Of a DNA stretch of 64,000 bases, positions 38,781 through 47,223 are shown piece after piece. Source of the stretch: Solibacillus sp. FSL K6-1523 (GTDB lineage Bacteria; Bacillota; Bacilli; Bacillales_A; Planococcaceae); contig NZ_JBBOSU010000001.1 of NCBI RefSeq assembly GCF_038005225.1, positions 298,001 to 362,000 on the forward strand, given 5' to 3'. Both the position numbers and the translations under genes were made by a program. The notes below the pieces were generated by a model. The model had not been told where the DNA came from and ran no database searches. It worked only from the letters and a program-made list of their open reading frames with translations. Numbering within the stretch: the stretch's first letter is position 1; the number at the start of each line of letters is the position of its first letter.

Positions 38781-39893
38781 ATGAAAATGCAAGCTGCTGT
38801 TATGACAGAAATCAATAAACCATTATCTATTTTAGAAGTAGAATTAGCTGAACCGAAGCATAATGAAGTACTAGTGAAAATAGCGGCTACGGGTGTTTGC
38901 CATAGTGATTTAAATGCTGTAGAAGATAAAACGACACCAACGCCAACAATTTTAGGTCATGAGGGGGCCGGTATTGTTGAAAAGGTAGGGTCAAGTGTAA
39001 CGAATGTAAAAGTGGGCGATAAAGTAGCGTTAAGCTGGGTTCCATATTGTGGTACGTGTGAGTTTTGTGTTACAGGCAAAGTTCATTTATGCGAATCAGC
39101 TTTCGGTCCAATGTTTACAGGTACATTATTAGACGATACAACACGCTTAAGTTTAGAGGGAGAAAAAGTATATCACAACTCATTATTATCGACGTTTGCT
39201 GAATATGCTGTTGTGCCAGAAATGTCTTGTGTGAAAATACCTGATGAGATGCCATTAGCACAAGCATCATTAATTGGTTGTGGAGTTGCAACAGGATACG
39301 GTGCTGCTGTAAATGCAGCTGGTGTAAAGCCCGGTTCAACGGTAGCGATTTTTGGTATAGGTGGCGTGGGTGTCAATGCAATTCAAGGAGCGGCTATTGC
39401 AGGTGCAGGGAAAATTATTGCCATTGATGTTAAGGATGCAAATTTAGAAATTGCTAAAGAGTTTGGTGCAACACATACGATTAACTCTAGAACAGAAGAT
39501 TTAAAAGAAATTATTAAAGAGATTACAAATAGCGTAGGTGTACATTATGCAATTGATTGCTCAGGGCATACAATTTGTACGGAAAGCGCGTGGGAAATCA
39601 CACGTAAAGGTGGCACAATTGTTGTTGTCGGTGCGTTCAATCCAGAACAAAAATTAAGCTTACCTGCAGGTGGATTCCACCGAGTAGGGAAAGTATTAAA
39701 AGGAAGTTTCTACGGTGATACACAACCTTTCCGTGACTTCCCAATGATTGCTCAGCTATATTTAGATGGGAAATTTAAGCTAGATGAACTGATTTTAGAA
39801 CGAATTAAATTAGAAGATATTAATAAAGCATTTGATTCATTCCACGATGCTTGTTGTGTAAATGTTGGTCGTGCAGTTATAGAATTCGAATAA
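38781..39893 (+). CDS. Zinc-dependent alcohol dehydrogenase (class III-like MDR)
   Basis: The protein is 370 aa. Catalytic zinc ligands are Cys about 40 (GVCHSD), His about 60 with Glu 61 (GHEGAG) and Cys about 167 (GCGVATG). Structural zinc cysteines are at about 90, 93, 96 and 104 (CGTCEFC...C). The Rossmann motif GIGGVGVNAIQGA begins near 196. It belongs to the MDR group with formaldehyde/benzyl-alcohol type dehydrogenases and uses NAD. AAGGGG precedes the ATG. It lies 32 nt after the ALDH gene in the same operon and probably supplies its aldehyde. Confidence 0.93.
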   Translation: MKMQAAVMTEINKPLSILEVELAEPKHNEVLVKIAATGVCHSDLNAVEDKTTPTPTILGHEGAGIVEKVGSSVTNVKVGDKVALSWVPYCGTCEFCVTGKVHLCESAFGPMFTGTLLDDTTRLSLEGEKVYHNSLLSTFAEYAVVPEMSCVKIPDEMPLAQASLIGCGVATGYGAAVNAAGVKPGSTVAIFGIGGVGVNAIQGAAIAGAGKIIAIDVKDANLEIAKEFGATHTINSRTEDLKEIIKEITNSVGVHYAIDCSGHTICTESAWEITRKGGTIVVVGAFNPEQKLSLPAGGFHRVGKVLKGSFYGDTQPFRDFPMIAQLYLDGKFKLDELILERIKLEDINKAFDSFHDACCVNVGRAVIEFE

Positions 39894-39934
39894 ATCTATA
39901 TATCTAGTAACTAGATAAAGGAATGGTGACAACA

Positions 39935-41317
39935 ATGAGGGTAGAAAAGGACTTTTTAGGAGAGATGGAGATTAGTTCGAATGTGTACTATGGCATTCAA
40001 ACGATGAGATCAATCGAAAACTTCCCGATTTCAGGCAGGTCAATTGAAAGCTATCCTTATTTAATTACGTCATTAGCTTATATAAAAAAAGCGGCGGCGC
40101 TATCCAACTTTGAACTCGGAGGACTCACAGCTTCAGTTAAAGATGCTATTGTTATGGCAGTAGATGAAATAATAGATGGCAAGTTTAAAAGTCAATTTCC
40201 AGTTGATATTTATCAAGGTGGCGGTGGTTTATCCACGAATATGAATATGAATGAAGTCATTGCGAATCGCGCCAATGAACTTCTTACTGGGAAGAAAGGA
40301 TATACGCATGTTCACCCAAATATACATGTAAACATGTCTCAATCTACTAACGATGTATTGCCTAGTGCGATGGGAATGTCCTTATTTTACCATATTGGAG
40401 ATTTAATTAGCTGTTTAACACAGTTTAAGGAAACGCTTCATCAAAAAGAAGAAGAATTTCAGCTGGTAGTTAAAGTTTCAAGAACATGTTTGCAAGATGC
40501 GCTACCAATTACATTTGGTCAGCAGTTTAGCGCATACCGCTCGTTTATTAGTAGACAAATAAATGAATTAAATAGGTTGCAAGAAGATTGTTTACAACTT
40601 GTCATTGGCGCGACGGCTGTAGGAACAGGATTGGGTTCGCCAGTTGGCTATGTAGATGTAATGTATCTTCATCTTTCAGAAGTATCGGGTTTAAATGTAG
40701 CTAAAGTCGACAATTATTTTGACGGTCTACAGCATACAGACGGGTACGTTCGAATTTCAGGCTGTTTAAAAGGCTTATGCACAGGGCTCTCAAAAATGGC
40801 GAGTGATATTAGATTACTTGCCTCGGGTCCACTAGCTGGGCTAGGTGAAATTGAAATACCTTCCGTTCAACCTGGATCATCGATTATGCCTGGAAAAATT
40901 AATCCATGCATACCTGAAATGATGATGCAAGTTTGTTTTGATATTTACGGTATGGATCAGACGATTTCAATTGCTGCTGACCGAGGTGAGCTTGAGTTAA
41001 ATATTTGGGAAGCAATTATTATGAAGAACCTCTTTGATCAATTTTCATTATTAACTGCTAGTATCCCAATCTTTCAAGAAAAATGTGTGTCTGGTATTTT
41101 AGTGAAAAAGGAAATTAACCAACATCGTGCAGAAAGCTCGTTTGCACTATCGGTTGTTATATCAAACTTATTTGGTTACGAAATTGCCAATGAAGTGGTA
41201 GCTGAAGCCCAAAAAAGAAAGCAGACAATCAAACATATTGTAGTTGAAAGAGGTTTATTAAGTGCGGAGGAAGCTGAAAAATCGCTTAATCCAATCAATT
41301 TAACAAATCGTGAGTAA
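39935..41317 (+). CDS. Aspartase/fumarase-superfamily lyase, paralogue B
   Basis: The 460-aa protein is closer to canonical aspartate ammonia-lyase than its paralogue at 35951. It has HVNMSQSTNDVLPSA, GGGGLSTNMNMNEVIANRANE and the full loop GSSIMPGKINPCIPE, keeping the catalytic Ser and Lys. Aspartases release ammonia from L-aspartate to give fumarate. I chose the ATG at 39935 (MRVEKDFLG, the usual aspartase N-terminus), 12 nt after AAAGGA; an in-frame ATG at 39923 abuts that ribosome-binding site. It is the last gene of the IclR-controlled operon, followed by a strong terminator. Confidence 0.85.
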   Translation: MRVEKDFLGEMEISSNVYYGIQTMRSIENFPISGRSIESYPYLITSLAYIKKAAALSNFELGGLTASVKDAIVMAVDEIIDGKFKSQFPVDIYQGGGGLSTNMNMNEVIANRANELLTGKKGYTHVHPNIHVNMSQSTNDVLPSAMGMSLFYHIGDLISCLTQFKETLHQKEEEFQLVVKVSRTCLQDALPITFGQQFSAYRSFISRQINELNRLQEDCLQLVIGATAVGTGLGSPVGYVDVMYLHLSEVSGLNVAKVDNYFDGLQHTDGYVRISGCLKGLCTGLSKMASDIRLLASGPLAGLGEIEIPSVQPGSSIMPGKINPCIPEMMMQVCFDIYGMDQTISIAADRGELELNIWEAIIMKNLFDQFSLLTASIPIFQEKCVSGILVKKEINQHRAESSFALSVVISNLFGYEIANEVVAEAQKRKQTIKHIVVERGLLSAEEAEKSLNPINLTNRE

Positions 41318-41330
41318 TAACTAAATTAAT

Positions 41331-41380
41331 AAGGTTACTACCAAAAGTCATTGAACTGACTTTTGGAAGTAACCTTGTTT
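41331..41380 (+). terminator. Terminator of the lyase-dehydrogenase operon
   Basis: AAGGTTACTACCAAAAGTCA pairs with TGACTTTTGG-AAGTAACCTT across a 6-nt loop, followed by GTTTTAATTT. Confidence 0.85.
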
Positions 41381-41568
41381 TAATTTCAAAAATAAGAACA
41401 AAAAGTCGTCCATTTTTGTAAAGTGATGTTGTCATAATATCATTTGCAGAGAGGACGATTTGTTTTTCTTGTACTGTAGGAAAAACCCTCCATCTCCTAT
41501 ATAAGCCACTTTATTATGGGATTCAAATTATCATTGATTTACGCAAACAGCTTATTTCCTTCATACTA

Positions 41569-41904
41569 TTACTTATCTAACTTATACAATTCAATTGCTG
41601 TTGTTGCATCAATATCTTGCTCAAATAGAAGGTGCCGACTATAAACTTCTTTAAAATCAAGGGACTCTTCCAAATCGTCGACTAGCTCAAAAATATCTAG
41701 AATTTTAGCAAGTTGAACTGTAGTTGAGCCCCCTTCTCCATTTAAATATGTGTCTGCAGGGAATTTTTTATATATTAATTCATTGATTTCATCTAAATTT
41801 TCCGCACGTACTAAAATAATTCTTTCTTCAAATATCTTTTCCGAGCTTAAATTAGGAGAAACGAAAGATTCAAATAACAACTTGACAGAATAAACACCAT
41901 ACAT
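41569..41904 (-). CDS. DUF4288-like small protein downstream of the agr-like kinase gene
   Basis: A 111-aa soluble protein with no membrane segment. The start MYGVYSVKLLFESFV and the middle ERIILVRAENLDEINELIYKKF resemble DUF4288 proteins, whose function is unknown. I chose the ATG at 41904 (GGGG 9 nt upstream) over an in-frame GTG at 41913. It lies 11 nt after the agrC stop on the same strand, so it is probably in the same operon, where agrA would normally be found. It has no receiver or LytTR DNA-binding domain. Whether it takes part in signalling or is a target of it is unknown. Confidence 0.7.
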   Translation of the reverse strand: MYGVYSVKLLFESFVSPNLSSEKIFEERIILVRAENLDEINELIYKKFPADTYLNGEGGSTTVQLAKILDIFELVDDLEESLDFKEVYSRHLLFEQDIDATTAIELYKLDK

Positions 41905-41915
41905 AAATATCACCC

Positions 41916-43187
41916 CTATTCAATGATAATAGTTTGAGTGAATAATCCATCTTCCACATTTGTATTTAACGTGACATTCGGATAATTATTCAGGATACTT
42001 TTAACAGTGCTTAACCCTTTTCCACGATTTTGCCCCTTTGTAGAAAAGTTCTCTGTAAATATTTGCTCGATATTGACCGGTTCATCGACCACCGTATTTT
42101 CAATAATAATCATTAAGGAATCCGGAGTACTTTTAAAAAACGCGAGGCCAATTTCCTTTTGAGAATCAGTATGAGCAATCGCTTCAATCGCGTTATCAAA
42201 AAAGATGCCTAAAATTCGAGCAAAATCAATAATATTCATATTGATGTCATCAATTTCATCAGCTATTTCAAGGTCAACTAATATCCCTTCTTTTTCAGCT
42301 TGCAACGTCTTCGTTAAAATTAACCCTTTAATTCCTGTAATGTGTAACTTGGATATGTTCGCGAGCTGCTCATTTCTTTTTAATGTATCTTCTTCAGCTG
42401 TGAAAATATGCTTCTTGAAATATTTCTTTAATCCTTCAAAATCATCTAGCTCTATGTATCCCTGCATCGTAAATAAAATGTTTGCATGGTCATGACGAAA
42501 CTTTTGCATTTCATGGTTAATTAGCTCCATTGAATGCATATAGTCTGTAAATTGTTCAGTTTCGAACTTGATCTTTTGGATGTTATTTTCTTTTTTAATA
42601 TTTTTAGTTGTAAAGTAAAGAACGAACAACATAATTGTGAAATAAAGGAACTGTGAGACGATGTTAAATTTTAATAGACTATCTTGTGAAAAATATTCGG
42701 ATAAGTAAAGATTAATATAGAAAGTGCTCATCGTCACAAATGCTATAAAGATAATCAGTAAATAGGGACTCTTATTTTTGCCTAACACTATGTAAGTCCG
42801 TCTTGTTAATAAACGATAAGCGACAGTACTTATTATAAATAAAATAATAAATATAAAATATTGTTCGAGAATGCTTGGTAGGAAATTATAAGGAAAGACA
42901 TTCATTGCATATTGTGAAACATTATCTGTTATTACACCAATAATCACAACGAAACATAGATGGATAAGCGTAACATACCTTTTCGTTAACCAATAAAAGT
43001 AAAGGAAGAAACTTATAATGATAAAAATAATCCCTTGCCACTGACCAATCCAAAGGAAAATAAGAACCGGGCAAATAACCGCTAAAGCATAAACTAAAAT
43101 ATGCTTATGGTTAATTTTTAGTTGTGCTATAAAGGTTATTGCCCAAAATATTAAAACAAACTCAATAATTAGAAATAAAAGCTTCAT
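41916..43187 (-). CDS. agrC: AgrC-like sensor histidine kinase
   Basis: The protein is 423 aa. The N-terminal half (about 1-195) is a multi-pass membrane sensor of about six helices. A helical segment with the phosphoacceptor His follows in KFRHDHANIL (about residue 232). A GHKL-type ATPase domain is at the C-terminus, with N-box DFARILGIFFDNAIEAI (Asn about 332) and G-box NRGKGLSTVKSIL (about 387-399). This is the architecture of peptide-sensing AgrC/ComD kinases. It starts 18 nt after agrD, with GGCGGAG as ribosome-binding site. The matching AgrA-type regulator is not adjacent. Confidence 0.88.
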   Translation of the reverse strand: MKLLFLIIEFVLIFWAITFIAQLKINHKHILVYALAVICPVLIFLWIGQWQGIIFIIISFFLYFYWLTKRYVTLIHLCFVVIIGVITDNVSQYAMNVFPYNFLPSILEQYFIFIILFIISTVAYRLLTRRTYIVLGKNKSPYLLIIFIAFVTMSTFYINLYLSEYFSQDSLLKFNIVSQFLYFTIMLFVLYFTTKNIKKENNIQKIKFETEQFTDYMHSMELINHEMQKFRHDHANILFTMQGYIELDDFEGLKKYFKKHIFTAEEDTLKRNEQLANISKLHITGIKGLILTKTLQAEKEGILVDLEIADEIDDINMNIIDFARILGIFFDNAIEAIAHTDSQKEIGLAFFKSTPDSLMIIIENTVVDEPVNIEQIFTENFSTKGQNRGKGLSTVKSILNNYPNVTLNTNVEDGLFTQTIIIE

Positions 43188-43205
43188 GTGATGCTCCGCC
43201 TTAAG

Positions 43206-43376
43206 TTATTCTTTTGATGCAAATGGATGATTTTCTAGCAATACATTTGGAACCTTTTTTTCATGGAATATTGTTGTACATCCTGTAACTGTTGCAGAGC
43301 CACCTACTGCCACTACAACTGCCGCCATTCTTGATACAAAAAATGTAAAGTTACTTAATTTCTTCTCTTTTTTCAT
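43206..43376 (-). CDS. agrD: AgrD-like cyclic autoinducer-peptide precursor
   Basis: A 56-aa precursor. The N-terminal amphipathic leader (MKKEKKLSNFTFFVSRMAA) is followed by a hydrophobic stretch, then a TGCTTIF core with Cys at 33 and the tail HEKKVPNVLLENHPF. This matches the AgrD pattern (leader, core with Cys five residues before the cut, acidic/proline tail like the KVP of S. aureus AgrD). The predicted signal is a thiolactone ring of Cys-Thr-Thr-Ile-Phe, possibly with N-terminal residues. AAAGGAGAG sits 8 nt before the ATG. The start overlaps the end of agrB by 26 nt and agrC follows 18 nt later, the standard agrBDC order. Confidence 0.85.
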   Translation of the reverse strand: MKKEKKLSNFTFFVSRMAAVVVAVGGSATVTGCTTIFHEKKVPNVLLENHPFASKE

Positions 43377-43938
43377 TTTCAAATCTCTCCTTTAATGTTT
43401 GTACAATTAACATGATTACTTCTATAAATATACCATAAGCAATGAAGGCTTTTATTTCTAATGAACTAAAGTAAAACACCACAATTATGAGTAGTAATCG
43501 AATCGTTATTTTTTTACGTAAATAACTTCGGTGTTTTTGATTAATGATCGGTTGGTTTACTGTTCCTTTTGGTGCAAGTATAAAGATAACTGCCACAAGG
43601 ATACTAGTGCCTATATATAAATAGATTACTGGGAATTTTATATTTAAATGAGCTAAATAATAAGCTGCTCCAGGAAATGTAATCGCACTCCAAATAAGAC
43701 AAGTATATAGACGATTGAAGTGGTAGCCTAAGCATACTTGTCGTAAAAGAAAGAATGTAATATGAATAATTAAAGTTGGAACAATACAATTTAATAAAAA
43801 GGCTATTATATAGATGAATAGTAACTTGTAAAATTCAGATAGAACAATTTGAACGCCAAATTTTAATTTCTCCCGTTCAAGAACTGAATAATGTTCTTGA
43901 TTTAAAAAATTAAAAAGGGTGGTTTCTAGTCTATTCAT
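43351..43938 (-). CDS. agrB: AgrB-like peptide-processing membrane protease
   Basis: A 195-aa membrane endopeptidase with about five to six helices that cuts and cyclises the AgrD precursor. The conserved active site is present: LLRQVCLGYHFNRLYTC with His about 73 and Cys about 80, the same seven-residue spacing as His77/Cys84 of S. aureus AgrB. I chose the ATG at 43938, 8 nt after GGAGG; an ATG at 43953 contains that ribosome-binding site. It overlaps agrD at its 3' end. Upstream on the minus strand is a TATGATATAAT stretch (near 44019-44008), an extended -10 without an obvious -35. Confidence 0.88.
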   Translation of the reverse strand: MNRLETTLFNFLNQEHYSVLEREKLKFGVQIVLSEFYKLLFIYIIAFLLNCIVPTLIIHITFFLLRQVCLGYHFNRLYTCLIWSAITFPGAAYYLAHLNIKFPVIYLYIGTSILVAVIFILAPKGTVNQPIINQKHRSYLRKKITIRLLLIIVVFYFSSLEIKAFIAYGIFIEVIMLIVQTLKERFENEKREEIK

Positions 43939-44141
43939 CCTACATTCCTCCATCTGTAATAGTAGTTTGTGAACAATTATATATCCAAAAAAATACTTTA
44001 ACTAGTACAATTATATCATAACGTGTCCGTTAGCGTTCATTTTATTTTAGATAGACACCATATATATTGGTGAAACCCTATTATAAATAGTGAAATGATT
44101 TCGCTCCTCAACCCGTTATAGTTAGTGAAGGGGGGAAGATG

Positions 44142-44702
44142 ATGGACGATCAAGCAGTTATAAAAAAAGTATTAGCAGGGGACAAAAATGCTTTTGCGAC
44201 AATTATTCAAACATATAAAAATTCACTTTATGCCACGATTTTACGCATGACATATGATGCGCAGCTTGCTCAAGACCTTGTACAAGAAGCATTTATTAAA
44301 ATTTATGAGCAGCTACCAAACTATAAGGCAACGGGCTCATTTAAAAGCTGGCTGTACCGCGTAGCCATTAATCATTGTGTTGATGAGTTGCGAAAAAAGC
44401 AGTACCAATATAAAAATGAACCAATTGAAGATGAGCAACTCGTTGAAAAAAATCATCCTGAAGTGGTGTATTTGAAGAGGGAAAGGGAGCGGCAATTAGA
44501 GCGATTGTTGAGCCAATTACCCGAACAAGAGCGAATGATTTTGTTATTACGCTATAACAATGAGTGTAGCTATGAAGAAATTAGTGAGTTGTTGGATATT
44601 TCGGTATCAGATGTGCGCAATAAATTACATCGTTCAAAGAAAAAAATGCGGCAGCAAGTAAAAGAGGGAGGCGAGTATTATGAATTGTCCGTGCGTGGAT
44701 AA
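44142..44702 (+). CDS. ECF-type RNA polymerase sigma factor
   Basis: The 186-aa protein has sigma region 2 (about 20-85: YKNSLYATILRMTYDAQLAQDLVQEAFIKIYEQLPNYKATGSFKSWLYRVAINHCVDELRK) and region 4 (about 120-175: LLSQLPEQERMILLLRYNNECSYEEISELLDISVSDVRNKLHRSKKKMR), with no region 3, as in SigW/SigX-type factors. The ATG at 44142 follows GGGGGAAG; ATG at 44139 is the neighbouring alternative. The stop overlaps the anti-sigma gene by 23 nt. It is divergent from agrBDC. An imperfect ECF-like pair TGAAAT-N17-CGTT near 44090-44120 could be an autoregulated promoter. Confidence 0.92.
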   Translation: MDDQAVIKKVLAGDKNAFATIIQTYKNSLYATILRMTYDAQLAQDLVQEAFIKIYEQLPNYKATGSFKSWLYRVAINHCVDELRKKQYQYKNEPIEDEQLVEKNHPEVVYLKRERERQLERLLSQLPEQERMILLLRYNNECSYEEISELLDISVSDVRNKLHRSKKKMRQQVKEGGEYYELSVRG

Positions 44703-46200
44703 GCTATCACAATATGTGGATCGATTATTAAATGAAGAGGAACAGCAAAACATTGAAGAACACTTAAAACAATGTGTGAGCTGTCAGCAAATTGTTGCGT
44801 TATTTGAAGGCGAAGAACAATTTCTAAAAGAAACGCTTCAAGCACCAACATTACCAGATGATTTTGAAGCGCAAATATTAGCGCAGGTGAAGCCGTATAA
44901 GAAAAAGCGTGCCTTTTGGAAAGTCAGCTCAGGTGTTGCGGCGGCAGCTGTTTTGTCCGTTGGTATTTTAACAGCAGTCAGTCCGAGTTTTGCGCAATTA
45001 ATTACGAGTTTCTTTTCAACAGAACAAGTAGATTCAGGCTTTCATGAGGCAGAAACGCTTGGTTTTGTTGAGGAAGTGAATTATGAAGTGACGGACAATG
45101 GGCTAACTGTTCGGATTGACGAGGTGATGGCAGATACAACACGAATCGCCTTCACGTACCAAATCATCGATAAAAATGGCAAGGTGAAAAATCCTCATAT
45201 TGAAAATTGGAATGAAAAAAACAACATGAAATTTATGAATAAAGCGAATGAAGAATTGGCACAAGAAGATTATGGTTCATGGCACTACAAAGAAGGGGAT
45301 ATCGGCTTTTTTGAATTGAGAACACCGAATGTTACAGAGGACGTACTATTAAAATGGCAAATTCGAGACATTTATGGCAAAGAAGGAAATTGGGATATGG
45401 ACATTCCGATTCCAATCGAAAAGGCACTAGCTTCTATGACAGTACTGGATTTACAAAACGCGACGTTTACACAGCAAAATGTAAGCATCACATTTGAAGA
45501 AGCACGATTTTCGCCATCAGCAATGGAAATAAGCTATACAACCGCCTTTACAGAGCCTTTAAAAGAAACGAAATTATCGGCAAAAGAACATGGACAACCA
45601 AAAGTAGATGTGGCTTATACAATTGAAGATGAAAATGGGACGCTACTTGCAACGAATTTCCCATATAGTTTTTATTTTGATAGCGGTCAAGGAGCGATTT
45701 CAGGGCTTGGTTCCACTTCAGATGATCAGCAACAATTTAGCCATAAGGAAATGTTTACCCCGATAAAAGCAGAAAAACCATCGATTGTTGTTGCAGGTTT
45801 TTTAAATCATGAAATAGTTGAGGAATCTGTAAAGTTCCGTCCTGATGATTTAAAAAATAGGAAGAAAGACAAACCATTGCTTGTATTTAACGGTGAGCCG
45901 ATAACGATAAAGTCTATGCAGCAAATGACGAATACAGGTTTGAAAATGGAATGGCCATTTTTACAGCGAGAGCGTTATATGGAAATTTCGATTGATTATG
46001 ACAGAGAGAAAATAAAAGAGGAATTGGATAGCTGGGTTTTAGAGGATTCTAAAGGTGAGTTGTATACGGTTTATAATAATGGAGACCGTTTGCTTGTGTA
46101 TGGATTGGATTCTTTAGACGAGGAATTTACGCTTCACTTGACGAAAGTTGTGAAGTTTAATCCGTTGGAAGAATCTTGGCGTATTCCACTTTATGAATGA
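44680..46200 (+). CDS. Membrane anti-sigma factor with zinc-finger and DUF4179-like domain
   Basis: The protein is 506 aa. The N-terminal cytosolic zinc-binding anti-sigma domain (about 1-45) has HLKQCVSC, the Hx3Cx2C motif. One membrane helix lies at about 85-105 (VSSGVAAAAVLSVGILTAVS). A large extracellular domain (about 110-506) is of the DUF4179/DUF5643 type found on Bacillales anti-sigma factors. It should hold the ECF sigma factor at the membrane until an envelope signal frees it. The ATG overlaps the sigma gene; GGGAGG lies 8 nt before it. Translational coupling of the pair is usual. Confidence 0.88.
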   Translation: MNCPCVDKLSQYVDRLLNEEEQQNIEEHLKQCVSCQQIVALFEGEEQFLKETLQAPTLPDDFEAQILAQVKPYKKKRAFWKVSSGVAAAAVLSVGILTAVSPSFAQLITSFFSTEQVDSGFHEAETLGFVEEVNYEVTDNGLTVRIDEVMADTTRIAFTYQIIDKNGKVKNPHIENWNEKNNMKFMNKANEELAQEDYGSWHYKEGDIGFFELRTPNVTEDVLLKWQIRDIYGKEGNWDMDIPIPIEKALASMTVLDLQNATFTQQNVSITFEEARFSPSAMEISYTTAFTEPLKETKLSAKEHGQPKVDVAYTIEDENGTLLATNFPYSFYFDSGQGAISGLGSTSDDQQQFSHKEMFTPIKAEKPSIVVAGFLNHEIVEESVKFRPDDLKNRKKDKPLLVFNGEPITIKSMQQMTNTGLKMEWPFLQRERYMEISIDYDREKIKEELDSWVLEDSKGELYTVYNNGDRLLVYGLDSLDEEFTLHLTKVVKFNPLEESWRIPLYE

Positions 46201-46204
46201 AAAG

Positions 46205-46240
46205 GACATAGCTCTCAAAAGACGAGAGCTATGTTTTTTA
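46205..46240. terminator. Bidirectional terminator
   Basis: CATAGCTCTC pairs with GAGAGCTATG, with T/A runs on both sides, between the convergent anti-sigma and SDR genes. Confidence 0.85.
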
Positions 46241-46247
46241 ACCTAAA

Positions 46248-47009
46248 TTAATAAGCACTCCAACCCGCGTCAGCCGCCAAGACAACACCGTTAATATACG
46301 ATGCTTCTTCACTTGCTAAAAATAATGCGATATTTGCAATTTCGATTGGTTCAGCAGCACGATTCATTAATTGTACACCGCGTGTTGCTTGTTTTAAACC
46401 GAACATATCATAACCATCCATTGATTGTGTTAAGCCTGTATTTACTTGTGCTGGTGCAATCGCATTGGCGCGAATACCGTACTCTCCATAATGAGAGGCG
46501 ATATTTTTCGTCATACCGGTTACTGCATGTTTTGCCGCAGTATACGTTAAGCCACCACGCCCGCCCGTAACGCCAGCCATTGAAGAAAGGTTGATGATAA
46601 CACCTGATTTTTGCTCCATAAAGATTGGTAATACTTTGCGAGAGCCACGCATAACACCACCGACGTTAATATCCATTACACGGTTCCAAACTGCATCATC
46701 CACATTATGTGCTGCCTGCATCATATCTAAAACACCTGCACAGTTGACTAAAATGTCGATACGACCGAAAGTTGCAACCGTTTCATCAACCATTTTTTGT
46801 ACATCTTCTTCTACTGCTACATTTACTTTCACACCATGCGCTTCGAAGCCGTTCGCTTTAAACTCTGCAACTGTTGCTTTTAAAGCTTCCTCATTGAAGT
46901 CTGCAAGTACAACTTTTGCTCCTTCTTCTGTATAACGAGTGGCAATTTGTTTGCCGATCCCGTTTGCACCGCCTGTAATTAATGCTACTTTATTATCTAA
47001 TCTTCCCAA
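46248..47009 (-). CDS. Short-chain dehydrogenase/reductase (SDR)
   Basis: The 253-aa classical SDR has the cofactor motif TGGANGIGK (about 12-20), the NCAG motif, catalytic Ser in NLSSMAGVTG (about 140) and YTAAKHAVTG (Tyr about 156, Lys about 160). Asp near residue 37 (VVLADFNEE) points to NAD preference. The start is TTG at 47009, with AGGAGGG 7 nt upstream; no ATG is available. It stands alone, so the substrate cannot be suggested. Confidence 0.88.
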   Translation of the reverse strand: MGRLDNKVALITGGANGIGKQIATRYTEEGAKVVLADFNEEALKATVAEFKANGFEAHGVKVNVAVEEDVQKMVDETVATFGRIDILVNCAGVLDMMQAAHNVDDAVWNRVMDINVGGVMRGSRKVLPIFMEQKSGVIINLSSMAGVTGGRGGLTYTAAKHAVTGMTKNIASHYGEYGIRANAIAPAQVNTGLTQSMDGYDMFGLKQATRGVQLMNRAAEPIEIANIALFLASEEASYINGVVLAADAGWSAY

Positions 47010-47223
47010 AGGAAACCCTCCTAAATTAAAAAAACGTAATAATTTGAATATATAATCAATTTTAACACTTCAATATTAGTTTACAAGTGAACTAATGAAT
47101 AATCTTAACTATGAATATGAACAATTTTAGTCATATATCCAAAATACATCTTTGTTGTGCAAGGGCTTTCATTGTATTTGTTTCGAGAACGCTTCAAAAT
47201 GAAAGGAGCAGGGGGGATGTAAC

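Noticed and set aside
41381-41568. Possible insertion-sequence remnant (GTCGTCC...GGACGAT ends near 41406 and 41452)
   Set aside because: The pair is short and no transposase fragment or target duplication is visible.
43978-44038. AgrA-type direct repeats upstream of agrB
   Set aside because: CTAACGG and AGTTAAAG segments are present, but I could not find a pair with the spacing or wording of known AgrA sites.
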